Part shown: in pieces, positions 35,301-45,944 of the stretch | Position numbering within the stretch: the stretch's first letter is position 1 | Layout of the letters: each line of letters begins with the position of its first letter | Source of the DNA: Ashinkailepas kermadecensis | Lineage: Eukaryota; Arthropoda; Thecostraca; Neolepadidae | DNA length: 64,000 nt | Direction of reading: 5' to 3' | Assembly (NCBI GenBank): GCA_034440615.1 | Contig: JAOTOM010005058.1 | Coordinates: forward strand, 1-64,000 | Notes under the pieces: generated by a model | The model's input: only the letters and a program-made list of their open reading frames with translations | The model's database searches: none | Told to the model about the DNA's origin: nothing | Program-made: the position numbers and the translations under genes

Positions 35301-36965
35301 ACACATTTTACTTTTAAAAAAACATTGTACAAGCTTTTGCTGTTTGTTCACACGACACCACAATGCCCTGTATTTGAAAGAGAATGGTTAGCTGTTGCAT
35401 TACCACCATTATAGGTCATCTACCTTTTTGAGCTTAATATTTTATTGAAAATCTTTCAGTTTAGTGCCACAAGCACTCACTTTGTTCTCCATGACGTAAT
35501 TCGGTTGAAAACTTGGCGTATAATACCCGATCTAGACTTCACTGCGCGTCTCTGGCTTGGCCGCTGCGAGGCTTGACATATCTGACGTCATCACTACGAG
35601 TAGGTTTTTAATCTAAGACAACACTGAACTGAAATTATTTAATTAGGTAGGAAATGCACCTTCTATGAGCAAAATACTTCAGTTTTGTATACGAAATATT
35701 ACATACGTTTTTTTGCAACAAAATACCCATTACGTGAGACTTGTCCATTCACTGCTAACTGCGAAAATACCAAAATGTGCTGAATGTCAAAAAGGGCACT
35801 GTGACCTACAGGGACAAGGCGCCCTATGCTATGTGGCAAAGCCCACCGCATAGGGAAAGCGTCTCATAAGGCTTTAAAAATAAACAAGTTGTTTCGTTGC
35901 GATCTCCACCACACCGTTTTGCATTCATAAAAAGCATTCGTTTTCGTACTACGTTAGCGAGTCTACATGAGCCGATAACTTAGGAATCATTTCATAGATT
36001 TATCCGTTTTCATCTGCGCTCAATGTGAAAGTCCTCCAGTGAAATAGCAATACCAATGACAACAGTAATTCCTTTATTGAAACTCATCACAAGCTGGATC
36101 CCACCATCCGCCCAATGACATCCTGCAGCACATCATACGCACATCTTGCATTGCATCGTGAACTAGCGACAAAGGTCCCACGTGCATGTCGTGTGCTCCT
36201 TACCCACGTCGGGATGCGACTCACACGCCCGTCGTAAACAGAAACAGCACTGGATCAATTGCTCGCACGACAAGCGGTACAAAATGTTACAAGCAAAGCA
36301 CCTCTTTGCTTCTTCTTCAGGTGTTGTGCCTAACTACCTTTTCCTACCTTTCTATACCTTTTTCTACCCTTTTCTACCTTTTTCTTCTTCGCGGTGGTTT
36401 CGTTTACCTTTGTCTTGCTCTTCTCCACGAGAGCCAGTCTATAAGGCACGAGGTCACCAGTGCACTCTTTTCCGACCGCTTCGTATGTTGACGGACTGGA
36501 GCTTTTGGAAATGGTGAGATATAATAGATCACGCGCATTCCACTTGGTCTGGCGACTCGTTCTGAACTTTGATATGCTGGGAGAGGCAGCTGGTTGTTCC
36601 TTGGTAGCTGGCTGTTGGTTGGCGGCCTACTCTCGCTCAAATGCTGAGCCACGGTCGGTGGTGCAGCATACCCACTCCTTGTAGCCGACGGCTGACTGTC
36701 CGACTCCTGGTCTTTGATGGGTGGCTGACCATCACCTGCTCGTCTTCATCTAGTGACTGGGGCTGTGTCGTGTCGGCAGCGACCAGGCTGGACGGTTGAC
36801 GCACGTTCACCTCTGTGTTTGTTCGTCGCCTGAGTTTCGATCGGCGGTAGATTATCACACAACGGTCGTCCTGGTGCGTCCTCCTCACAAAAAGAATTGG
36901 AAACTGTACCATTAGGTCCAAGCTCACTATATATGCATTCACTCAATTCATTCATTACCTATTGC
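32328..36965 (+). other. Intron 2, first part
   Basis: No exon seen. Besides the possible LINE remnant at 33252-33617, the stretch is AT-rich and unassigned. Fragments like GGGGCACTTCTCC near 33210 recall the MITE family but are too short to call. Confidence 0.45.
33252..33617 (-). pseudogene. Possible decayed LINE C-terminal region
   Basis: A 121-codon minus-strand frame contains LCKICNGVFPDPSCILMHF followed by an ARHLDNHP-type stretch. This resembles the Cys/His block after the RNase H domain of the other LINEs here (CxxCxxxxxxxxHxLxxC). No RT or RNase H motif is attached. The call depends on this weak likeness alone. Confidence 0.35.
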
Positions 36966-36967
36966 AG

Positions 36968-37092
36968 GCGCAGAGAAGTTGGAAAATTATTGGTGAGAGA
37001 CCCAATGCATAGAGGCAATGAGTGCTGATGTTTTGGTTGATGGAGCCTACCCCATGGGGTCCCATGTTAAGAGTGCAAGAAGTTCGTGGTGC
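36968..37092 (+). repeat. Dispersed repeat, copy 2
   Basis: Partner of 4339-4450, with the same ordered blocks (GAAGTTGGAAAATTATTGGT, CCCAATGCA, GAGTGCTG, GGGTCCCATGTTAAG). The SINE at 37112 inserted at its 3' border: downstream of the SINE, the interrupted sequence resumes after the target-site duplication. Confidence 0.6.
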
Positions 37093-37303
37093 CAAGGCAA
37101 AGATAGTGGGGGCCGCGGTAGCTCAGTTGGTAAAGCGTCGGACTCTTGATCGCAAGATTGTGGGTTCGAATCTCACAGCCGGCGGCATTTGCCGAGTCCA
37201 CCCGCGACCAATCGGCGTGAGAGGTTGGCGACGCTATATGACCTAGCGGTTGAATGCGTCGTAAAAGATCCCAAGGTTCTTCTTCAAGGCAAATATAGTG
37301 GGG
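37093..37303 (+). mobile_element. tRNA-derived SINE, copy 1, with target-site duplications
   Basis: The element at 37112-37284 starts with a tRNA-like head: A box TAGCTCAGTTGG, anticodon region GGACTCTTGATC (like tRNA-Lys CTT), and B box GGTTCGAATC. The acceptor ends no longer pair fully, so this is not a working tRNA. The body has AATCGGCGTGAGAGG and TTGGCGACGCTATATGACC. Flanks are CAAGGCAAAGATAGTGGGG (37093-37111) and CAAGGCAAATATAGTGGGG (37285-37303), 18 of 19 identical. tRNA-derived SINEs are known from ticks. Confidence 0.9.
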
Positions 37304-38150
37304 CCCGGGCACGGCCAAAAGCATAGTAAAGCTCCACCTCAGCCCTATTGACTCCCAAGACCTTATGGGGCGGATTCGCCCCCCCCCCCGCTCCCCACCT
37401 GTAAGCTTGGCTCGGACAATGTGCCCAGTACACATGTCACCGAGCTGTCGCTAATCAGGCATCCATTTACGAACCATAAAATTACGTACAAGATGTCAGC
37501 ACTCGCTGGTGTTATGCAAACGGGCAAGAACGCCACTTTTTTTCGGGGCCAAGCGCCGTTCAAAACTCATTTTACCGTTTTATCCCTGCTTGCTTGCTCT
37601 ACCCACGTTGGCATATTCTTGCTACGTTACCTGACGCACCAAACTGCAATTGCCGCGGTTGTTCTTTAGATGTGCAATGAAGAAAAACGGTGGTGAAATG
37701 CTGATCCTGACATTATCTGCAACAGTAAAATTATTTCGATTAATTGCAGGCACCAAAAGTACAAATATTACATAGAACATACGAAGAATCGTACCTGCCA
37801 CGCAGCGTCATTATTCGTCACAGATTCGCGTGAAGAGATGGACGGAGCAAATACTTACGCGCGCGCTTTACTAGGTTCTTGATTTTTTGTATCGAGGACT
37901 CTAACATAAAAGTGCTGACATGGGGCCCATCAAGGCCTGGGACGCATTACTCCGGGGATGCGCTTTGCCCCGGTCTACATACCCAATCCGGGGGAGAGGG
38001 TTCTTACAAAGTGAATGACGAAGTGCGCCACAGCATTTCTGGTGTATTCCGTCATGTGATTAGTGGCCCGGATATAACTCCAGCGCCACAGTTGTGCCCC
38101 ATCCCATCTCATCCGGTCACAATGCCTGGCAACTGCGTGTCATGCGACAT
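37304..38150 (+). other. Intron 2, unassigned part
   Basis: No exon or repeat family recognised. A C-run lies at 37379-37389. Confidence 0.5.
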
Positions 38151-38474
38151 TGTCGGTGCAAGGGCGGATACAGGGGGGGGGGGGGAGCGTTGGGGAATGT
38201 GCTCCTCCATGGAAAGATGGCGCCCATCCGGCCGGGAAAGATGTCACTTCAGGAAGGTTCGAGTACACCCATCCCCTCCTCCCTCTTCCACTCAACGGAT
38301 TTTTCAGCCAGGAACACTTCAGAGGAAAGGACACCCATTAAGACAAAAAAAATGCGCCCCTTCAGTATGCTCGAGTACATCCCCAGCTCAACGAATCTTT
38401 CCGCCGAAGGTCCCCCTCAGAGGAAATGTGTCCCCTTTCCGATGGTAATTTCTGGATCCACTCCTGTGTCGGTA
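38151..38474 (+). mobile_element. hAT-type MITE, 308 bp
   Basis: The element at 38159-38466 begins CAAGGGCGGATACAGG and ends CTGGATCCACTCCTG, imperfect inverted ends. It is flanked by TGTCGGTG (38151-38158) and TGTCGGTA (38467-38474), 7 of 8 identical. An 8-bp duplication is the hallmark of hAT elements. Inside, two related blocks (CGAGTACA(C/T)CC ... CTCAACG ... CAGAGGAAA) repeat once. There is no transposase. Confidence 0.75.
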
Positions 38475-39950
38475 TCCGCCCATGTCGGCACTGCACTGGT
38501 ACTTCAGACATGGCATGCTCAGGGTGCGGCATTTACATGCCTGACTTTTATTATTTTATTGCAAGATTGCAGGGTTCTAAATCTCGGAATTACACGAAGC
38601 GCGACATGTTACACCACAGACACAGAATTTAGGTGCACGGCTGCTGCTGGCGTGGCATCAATCGAACCTGGCGGGCGTGGCCGCGTTGACCGGCGAGTCT
38701 TGCTTCCGGCGCATCGTCATGCTTCCGGCGACGACTCGTGTTGCGACGATGTGGACATGTGCTATCATTGCCGTATCAGTTGGTGTCCATGGGTCCAAAG
38801 GCTATGGGTCCATGGCCTTTGGAGGCTCACACGGTACATGCTGCAGACAGGGCACACAGGTAGAGACACACCTCCAAGAGCGCAAACAGGATCCTCGGAA
38901 GGGGAGACACACATTTATAAGGGACCCCTGGTAGACTAAGCATCATTTCAGGGATATTAACCCCTTTGCTACTAGTTTTTACAATAATGCATATATTGGA
39001 TTTTTACGATCTGGGGCATTTTGCTTTTACTACTGCCCAGTCGTATTACATCATGTTCGACTCGTATTATGGATTTTCTAATTCGCTTTCGCTTTCCAAC
39101 TCACTTTTCGCGAATTCGATTTTTAGCGTTTCATTCTTCGAAAGAACCCCTTCCGATACTTTGCGGGGGGGGGTAGGCACGGACCCTTGCAATCCCTGTC
39201 TGCGCCTATGTGCGCCTTTACGAATAACCATCAACCAAAGTTGCAATGCTGGATGTTGCATACATCGGTACTAAGTTCACACGAGCATCTAAATTGCAGT
39301 GACAATAAGTTTTAACAGGGTTCAGAGTCCAACTGTCGACAGCTCGTTAGACAGCCTTCTCCACCCCCGACTTGGCACGACATGAGCTGGTGCTGTATGG
39401 AGACTGGCCAGGATCCCGGGAGGAGAAACTGTATCGTTTGTATTCAGCGACTATGACATCGGACCACCTCCGACCGCTCGGTGAACTGAAACCTTTCAAC
39501 TTTGACCTGTAAAACTGCCTTGAGCCGTGCAACATCAACACCGGTGAATCTGTAAGACTCCTAGCTTGAGAAAGGGAAAATGGACGATGTCTACGGTTCG
39601 AAACTGGGCTCATTCACGTTTGAGTTAAGAAATTATTGAAGCCATGTTTTAATGTCAAATGTAAATCCATGTATATACCCGCCATCCTGCACTCATTCAA
39701 TCTGTCCCATCCCTCAGCTGGCTTACCTTAGAGGCGGAGGGTGATGCGTTGAAATGTCCCCCCCCCCCAGACGAGGCACCACCTTTCCGTGTGGGGGGGG
39801 GGGGTTGCGTGTCTCAAGGATCCGGTGGCCAGATCACCAGGGAGCCGGGGAGGGGTCAGACGAGGAGTTCCTCACTCGTCCTCCCATCCATGCGCTCCCA
39901 TTCCAATGTCTATCCCAGCTCAACATCCATGTCCTTCACCTAGCCTTGCA
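38475..39950 (+). other. Intron 2, unassigned part
   Basis: No exon recognised. G- and C-runs at 39164-39172, 39759-39768 and 39794-39805 suggest slippage-prone sequence. The segment just before 39960 may be the decayed N-terminal side of LINE copy A. Confidence 0.45.
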
Positions 39951-39959
39951 ACACCAACT

Positions 39960-41385
39960 ATCTCTACTATGAGCAGAAATAAACATTTAGGAGCAGTGTT
40001 TTTGAACATTGAGAGTGCTTTTGATACCGCCTGGGGACATTGGGATCCTGCAGAAGATCCATCAGTATGGAATCCGTGGATCTCTGTGCGTGTTTTTGAG
40101 GGAAGAAAATTATGACAGACCGACAATTTTGCGTACGCGTGGGTAATCAGACGTCAGATTGGATCCACCAGGTTGAGGGAATTCTTCAGGGCAGTGTCTT
40201 GAGCATTTCCTTCTTCTTGCTTATTATAAATGACACTGGCTCATCAATCGGATTCCCACTTCCCTCATCAATCGGACGATCTCTCTTTGCTGACGATTTT
40301 GCGATCTGGTCTTGCAGCTCGTCAACTCCTGTCATGGAACGACAGTTGCAGCTTACAATTTCTCGACTCGAGAAGTGGGGACATCAGAATGGTTTCGTTT
40401 TCCATAGCAAAAACGGCACCAATTCATTTTTGCCGACGTCGACGTAGCTGCCCGGACATGACGTTGAAGCTGTACGGACAAGACGTTCCGTCAGTACAAA
40501 TGGCTCATTTTCTAGGTGTGCAATTTTGCCATCGTCTTTCATACAGGGAACATATACAAATGCTCCGAGACAAGTGTTTTAAGGCCATGGCGATATTGAA
40601 GTGTGTTTCTCGTATGTCAGACGGTGCTGACCGAAGGACTCTGCACCTGCTCTACCGTAATCTCATTCGTTCTAAGCTTGACTATGCATATTTTACATAC
40701 GACGGTGCGTGTGCTATCACGAAGCGAATGCTGGATCCAGTACACCACGCTGCGTTGATAATAATTACCGGAGCATTTCGTACATCCCCAACGGTCAGCG
40801 TATAAGCGGACGCTCACGAACCACCATTGTCATGAGGCGTGGAATGCTCGGCCTCCGCTACGCCTGCAAAATACCACAGTTCCCGACACACCCATCATAT
40901 CCAGCGGTGTTCTCCCGTGACATGCATGCGGCCCTTCGTGATCACGTTAAGAGAAGAACGCCTTACTGTGTGATAATGAGAGTGCTCTTGAGACAAATGA
41001 AGATTCGAATGCAAGGAATTAGACAGTATGAGCAAACAACTACTCCCCCGTGGGAGCTGATCTCCCCCTTCATCGACATTGCCCTCGCTGCCGAGAGAAA
41101 ACGAAATATGTAAAAAGAGGAGCTACTATCACGTACATTAGGACACATTTATTCAGCATATCATGGTTACATCGTCACATACACAGACGGCTCAAAGACC
41201 GACACGGGCGTGGGTAGTGCTTTCGTTAGAGGATCCACCACAAGATCTTTCCTTCTGCCACCACACGCCACGGTCTTCACTGCCGAGTTGACGGCCATCA
41301 GCAAAACCCTTACATACATTGAGGTCGACGACGAGGATTTACATGCTATTAATAATCATCATACGTTGATGTGGAGATTTGAGGT
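39960..41385 (+). mobile_element. LINE copy A: RT and start of RNase H, truncated both ends
   Basis: Non-LTR retrotransposon of the RNase H-bearing I/Jockey group. RT motifs in order: GAVFLNIESAFDTAW (about 39990), GILQGSVLSISFFLLIIND (about 40173), LFADDFAIWS with the catalytic FADD (about 40285), and FLGVQFCHRLSYREHI (about 40508). A thumb/linker region follows to 41113, then RNase H starts with YTDGSKTDTGVGSAF at 41180. The frame shifts at least three times and stops occur. RNase H ends abruptly at about 41385, where unrelated sequence begins. The endonuclease is missing. Confidence 0.88.
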
Positions 41386-42789
41386 ATGGTGAGATGGTGT
41401 GGTTGAAATGTTAGTTTCCTTGGAGCTGGTGCTAACCATTTTATCTGCAACAAAATTACGACCACGGAATCGACGATGCATGTGCAACAGTTTCGTTTGC
41501 CTTGATGCCAAATTTACAGACAGCCTCTAAGGGCATTTCCTGTTTTCTACCCCTTACAAATTGCAGCGATTGAACGTTGTCTCCAGAGAGTTGTGGGAGT
41601 GAAAAGCGGTGGTTTGGCGGGTTTCCGAGAACCAGACAACGACTTAAAAATGAAGATGCTTTTGAAATGTTGTTGAGTGATCGCGTTGGAAAGACAATAT
41701 TTCCGGTTACCAGAATCATGAAAGAAGTGACTTCACAATCAAATATCACCATAACCAAGTTATTATCATGCTAACCAAAGCATTCATATTTGGGTATTTG
41801 GCATGCGTCGGCATCGGTATCGGTATCGGTTTCCCAATGTCGTAGATTGTTTTGATGCTGACATTAGATTCAGTGATCCAAATTAGACTCAATAAACTTA
41901 ACTTTGAATTCCAAATTGTGCAGTAGGGTGATAGGAACTCGAGTGAACGGGATGGATTGATGCTAGTAAGTGCCTTGAGTTCTGCTTATAAATGGGGAAT
42001 AATGCTAGCAACAGGTGTACCTGGCGGTGGATTCAGAACTAGCGTTCAGGAATGTGATGCTGACGAGATTGGCCATGGTAAAACAGTGGAGCAGATATTT
42101 ATCTTAGAACTCAGGATATAGCATTGATTATAAGGGGTTCAGTCTCTTCTTCCATCTTATAAGTATCTTCCCCTCATAGGTTTCACCCAAAAGTGGGTCC
42201 CTGTGGCTCTTATCCCTAAACCTTGTAACGTGATGACTTCGGACATTGAAAATGAACTTAGCACGTACTGCTGCCGTAGCAGAATCGTTCTTGTTATCTG
42301 ATCACAGCTGACACGGAACAGCGATGCGACACGACCTCCGTACTGACGTGGGCAGCTCGAGCACAGTCGATATGGAGGGGTATGCGGCTCCGAGGAAGCA
42401 GCTCCAGTGGCAGTCGTCAGCATGTAAACACTTGCGCGGATGACTGGCAGATTCTTCATCTGCCGCTTCTCTGCGGCACGCTGTTCAGATGTATCGATCA
42501 GTACACTCGCTGTGTCTCCTCGTCTTCGTTCGGGTGCGTGACCTGTAGTAGTGTGGTCCAGTCAAGTGAGCTATCTGAACCGCACCGAACAAGTCGGCCC
42601 ACGATTTCGGAGCTTGTCATTAGCTGATGCTGAAACCAGCAACGCCCCTGGAACAGAAGCGTAGCTCCAGATGAACTGGGTGACTGTGTCTGGCATGAGA
42701 TGAACATCAATTGAAAAAGCATGCTGAGAGGCGAACGTAATTTAGTCGTTGTGAATTGACAACATTTGCATCGCTTTCGTCCCCTCCCC
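41386..42789 (+). other. Intron 2 between LINE copies
   Basis: Mostly unassigned. A short GGCATCGGTATCGGTATCGG run lies near 41810-41830. No exon recognised. Confidence 0.45.
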
Positions 42790-43015
42790 CGCCACCTCTC
42801 GCATACAGGAGATATTCCAGCAGCGACGAGGCACTAGTTCGAACCCATTTTGTCCCCGCGTGCGGGAGTTGCTGCAGGAGAGCAGCATTCGCCTGCGCAG
42901 CATCATGCGGGTGGAGTTGATACCAACTCCGCCTTGGGAACGGACTCCTATGATAGGCATTCACTTGGCGGACACTCGCAAAGCGAAGGTGATACCAGAA
43001 CTCTTGCATGAAAGC

Positions 43016-43438
43016 CCTAGTGCCAGTAGCGCAACCAGGGGGGGCCAAGGGGCCATGCCCCCCCCCCCCGAAATTTTTTGGGGGCCCGCTCCGAGCCAGG
43101 GGCCCGCGAAGCGGGCCCCTGGCTCGAAGTGGGCCACCCTACTCAAAGCCCTGGCTCGGGGCCCGCGAAGCGGATCTGTGGCTCGAATCAGGGGCCCTTT
43201 CAACCAACTGAAAATCTGGGGGCCCGTTTTAACCAGGGCCCGCCTCGAACCGGGGCCCCTGATAAAGGAAAAGTGCTTTTATTTCTGCGAAGTTTTACAA
43301 ACATAGGGGCCCGCTCAAAAGTAAGTGCATGTTTTCCGCAGACTTTTTAAAAACATGAGGGGGGCCCGCTTGCGAGGGGGTCTGCTCTCCAACCATGGCC
43401 CCCCGAACTGAAATCCTGGTTGCGCCACTGCCTAGAGC
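43016..43438 (+). mobile_element. hAT-type MITE, 407 bp, inserted in LINE copy B
   Basis: The element at 43024-43430 begins CAGTAGCGCAACCAGG and ends CCTGGTTGCGCCACTG, inverted with one mismatch in 16. Target duplication: CCTAGTGC (43016-43023) and CCTAGAGC (43431-43438), 7 of 8. The inside is rich in GGGGCCCGC-type blocks with several GGGCCCGC(T/G)CGAA repeats. There is no coding region. It is younger than the LINE it interrupts. Confidence 0.9.
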
Positions 43439-43916
43439 ACCTTGAAACTTATAGTGAGTGTGTTTTTACTTATACCGACGGTTCAAGGACAGCAAGTGGT
43501 GTGGGCTGTGCTTTCGTGAGTGGATCCAACACAAGGACATTTACACTGCCTGCACGCGCATCCGTGTATACCGCGGAATTGATAGCCATTCAAAAAGCGC
43601 TATGCTTCATTGAAGTGGGGAAAGAAAGTACTCATGTTGTTGGCTCAGATTCGTTGAGCAGTCTTTTGGCTCTGAAGTCGTTTTATCCGCGTGATACCCT
43701 TTTACAGGACATTGCAATTCGTCTTAATACTCTCAGCCAGTCTGGAAAAAGCGTCACGTTGTGCTGGGTCCCTAGCCATGTGGGCATCACTGGAAACGAC
43801 ATGGCTGATGCGGCGGCAAAGAGGGCAGCCGGTAAGCCTTCTACCCATATACTTCCCCTTCCTGCCACAAATCTCAACCAGGCCATCAACGCACTCTTCG
43901 AACTCAAATGGCAGAA

Positions 43917-43969
43917 AGCATTGATTGATTGATGAAACTCCATTGATTAATTGATTGATTGATTGATTG
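43917..43969 (+). repeat. (TTGA)n microsatellite inside LINE copy B
   Basis: Imperfect TTGATTGA repeats interrupt the LINE reading frame between the RNase H domain and the C-terminal Cys/His block. Confidence 0.85.
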
Positions 43970-44492
43970 AGGGCTCCATTGATAATAACAAGCTCAAAAC
44001 ATTGAAAAGCCGCGCCTAGTGTTATGGAAATCATCAGTGAGAAAATCCCGGAGACAAGAAATAGTACTGTCTAGGCTAAGGATAGGGCACACATACGCCA
44101 CCCATATTTATTTGCTGATGAATGAGTCCAGGCCACTCTGCGACCATTGTGATGTACCCCTCACAGTGCGCTATGCCCCGTTGTCATGTCCCCGCTTTCG
44201 AGTGCAGCGAAGACGGTATTTTAGACGAAGAGTAGACTCGCTTACTCTTACTGACATTTTAGGTGACTATTCGCGTTTTATCCACACGGGCAAATTATTT
44301 GAATATATATCCGACATCAATCTCCATGTCGTCTGTCCATCACTGTAATGTGCTTTTATCGTGCATGTATACAGCACGATATGATGTGACATAGTCGTGG
44401 AAGACTACAGGATGTGACTTAGGCGTGTGAAACTGTGTACATGTGTACTTCGGAAGAAGGCTTGATCATTTTTAGCAGGTAGCAAACTATTA

Positions 44493-44546
44493 GTTATGGG
44501 CGCTAAATGACCAAACCTGGTCGATGCGCCCTAAAACTCAAATAAC
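44493..44546 (+). other. LINE 3' tail hairpin (RNA-level recognition element)
   Basis: GGGCGC (44498-44503) pairs with GCGCCC (44526-44531). Inside, GACC (44509-44512) pairs with GGTC (44519-44522). Outside, GTTAT (44493-44497) can pair with ATAAC (44542-44546). LINE reverse transcriptases are known to recognise 3' stem-loops in some families. Here the conservation of this segment in independent insertions supports such a role. Confidence 0.7.
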
Positions 44547-44699
44547 CAACCAACCAACCAACCAACCAACCAACCCTCCCCCGGTCCCCATTTAACATTG
44601 CTGTGTCGATAGCCCCAGTTTTATTCACAGGTATTGTAATACTTATCCGAGATTCTGTTTGCATGAATTGATATATAACTTGCTGGTGTCCTCGGTAAC

Positions 44700-44925
44700 C
44701 CCGCTGTGTCCGTCTGCAGTATACTGCAGAACGTGTCAGCGACCTCAGTGACCCGGCTATGTCCGTCTACAGCAGATTACCGAACGTGTCAGCGACCCCA
44801 GTATGTCCGTCTGCAGTTCTGTAGGGCGTGTCGGTGACCTCAGTGACCCCGCTATGCCCGTCTTCAGTTCTGCAGGACATGTCAGCTACCTCAGTGACCC
44901 GCTATGTCCATCTGCAGTTCTGCAG
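44700..44925 (+). repeat. Tandem repeat before exon 3 with repeated acceptor-like CTGCAG
   Basis: About five irregular units of the type GACCTCAGTGACCC - GCTATGTCC - GTCTGCAGTTCTGCAG precede the exon. Unit spacing varies from about 50 to 65 bp. Each unit carries a pyrimidine-poor CTGCAG that looks like a splice acceptor. The last one is the proposed acceptor. Confidence 0.7.
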
Positions 44926-45072
44926 GACGAGACCGCCTGCAGCCAGCTGGACGAGTTCGGTCACATCACACCGGTGCGACACATTGACCGCGGCTGGCTA
45001 AGCGACGAATCAGTGGTGCAGCTCAAGCTCTACAACAACCCCGTTGAGCTGTGGAAGAAGCGACAGAGAAAG
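44926..45072 (+). CDS. GPCPD1: GPCPD1 exon 3: linker between CBM20 and GDPD
   Basis: 49 codons in phase 0, starting DETACSQLDEFGHITPVRHI and containing DRGWLSDESVVQLKLYNNP, ending KKRQRK. The block DxGWLxxxxxxxLxLxxxP corresponds to the vertebrate segment DSGWLTCQTEIRLRLHYSEKP. The acceptor is TTCTGCAG at 44924-44925 and the donor AAAG|GTGAGC at 45073, both strong. The exon has no stop in this frame and its base composition is GC-rich compared with the flanking intron. The preceding GTCCGTCTGCAG repeats (44708-44925) give several alternative in-frame AG acceptors. Confidence 0.9.
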
Positions 45073-45273
45073 GTGAGCCCTTTCTGGGGCTTTTAAGAAC
45101 AGTGTTCGGTTGTCATGCTGATGCTGACTTTGGTGGCCATGCTATGAATTGCCTCATGTGTGGCAGTTCTATCGCACCTGTTGGTAATGATATGCGGTGC
45201 GCAACAGTGTCGCAGGAATCGTCGATTGAAACGAAAAGTACGAGCGATCCTAAACGATAGTCACTTGCATTGC

Positions 45274-45548
45274 CGCCCCGGTAGCTCAGTTGGCTAGACC
45301 GCTGGCCTGCACTGGTCTCTTCTGTCCTGGCAACACAGGGTTCGAGTCGATACGCGCGCTCGCATTTAGCCCCCGGCTGGGAGGGTCAGTTGGCAGCTGG
45401 CCCGATAAGGCCGGGGGGGACAAGCTACCGGGCGGCCGTGTCGGTGCATTGACTGCACGTGAAATTTTCGGTCAAAATTCTGCCGTTGAAATGGAATTCA
45501 TGCATCGGGTGGTGGGGCCCGGGTTCACGCAGCAAGCTGCTTAGCAAT
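45274..45548 (+). mobile_element. tRNA-derived SINE-like element
   Basis: Starts GCCGCCCCGGTAGCTCAGTT, a tRNA head with A box TAGCTCAGTTGGC, followed by B box GGTTCGAGTCG at 45339. The body (GCATTTAGCCCCCGGCTGGG onward) differs from the SINE copies at 37112 and 59378, so this is a second family. The cloverleaf is not complete and no clear target duplication was found, so the 3' limit is uncertain. Confidence 0.6.
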
Positions 45549-45644
45549 AGGACCCCGGTTCATAAAGCCACCCCAGCAAGAACTCGTTTTTTTAATTGCC
45601 TCCATGAGATGACTCCATCGCTGCTTAAAAGCACGCACGAACGC

Positions 45645-45645
45645 T

Positions 45646-45717
<72 letters not shown>

Positions 45718-45720
45718 CAT
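45645..45720. repeat. (ACGC)n microsatellite with CACA tail
   Basis: About 17 GCAC/ACGC units, followed to about 45770 by CA-rich ACACACATGC units. Confidence 0.95.
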
Positions 45721-45944
45721 ACACACACATGCACACACATGCAAACACATGCACACACATCCACACACATATAACCGGACTGACTTGGGTTTTGATGGAC
45801 CCTTGGAGGTTGATCAATACCCATGACATAACGTCAGCGCCAATTTGTAGTCTTAGAAAATAAATACAGGGCCGGCTCATACATAATTATTACACCACTG
45901 CAGGCAACAACACCTACGACACCACTAGCGCTCTAACACACCAA

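Larger units (their letters stand above)
42790..44575 (+). mobile_element. LINE copy B: linker, RNase H, C-terminus and intact 3' tail
   Basis: 5'-truncated relative of copy A. The linker IRLRSIMRVELIPTPPWER matches the copy A block RMQGIRQYEQTTTPPWEL. RNase H follows with YTDGSRTASGVGCAF (43471), a TAELIAIQKAL block, GSDSLSSLLAL and LCWVPSHVGITGNDMADA. After this come LSRLRIGHTYATHIYLLM and RPLCDHCDVPL, typical of the C-terminus. A hAT MITE (43024-43430) splits the linker, and a TTGA microsatellite (43917-43969) splits the frame after RNase H. The 3' UTR ends in a hairpin and (CCAA)n at 44546-44572. This copy defines the tail found in the micro-insertions. Confidence 0.9.

Noticed and set aside
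37112..37186. Functional tRNA-Lys gene
   Set aside because: The acceptor stem mispairs, the anticodon stem has mismatches, and the sequence continues into a SINE body with target duplications on both sides.
45281..45352. Functional tRNA gene
   Set aside because: A and B boxes are present, but the arms do not form a full cloverleaf and the sequence runs into a repeat body.
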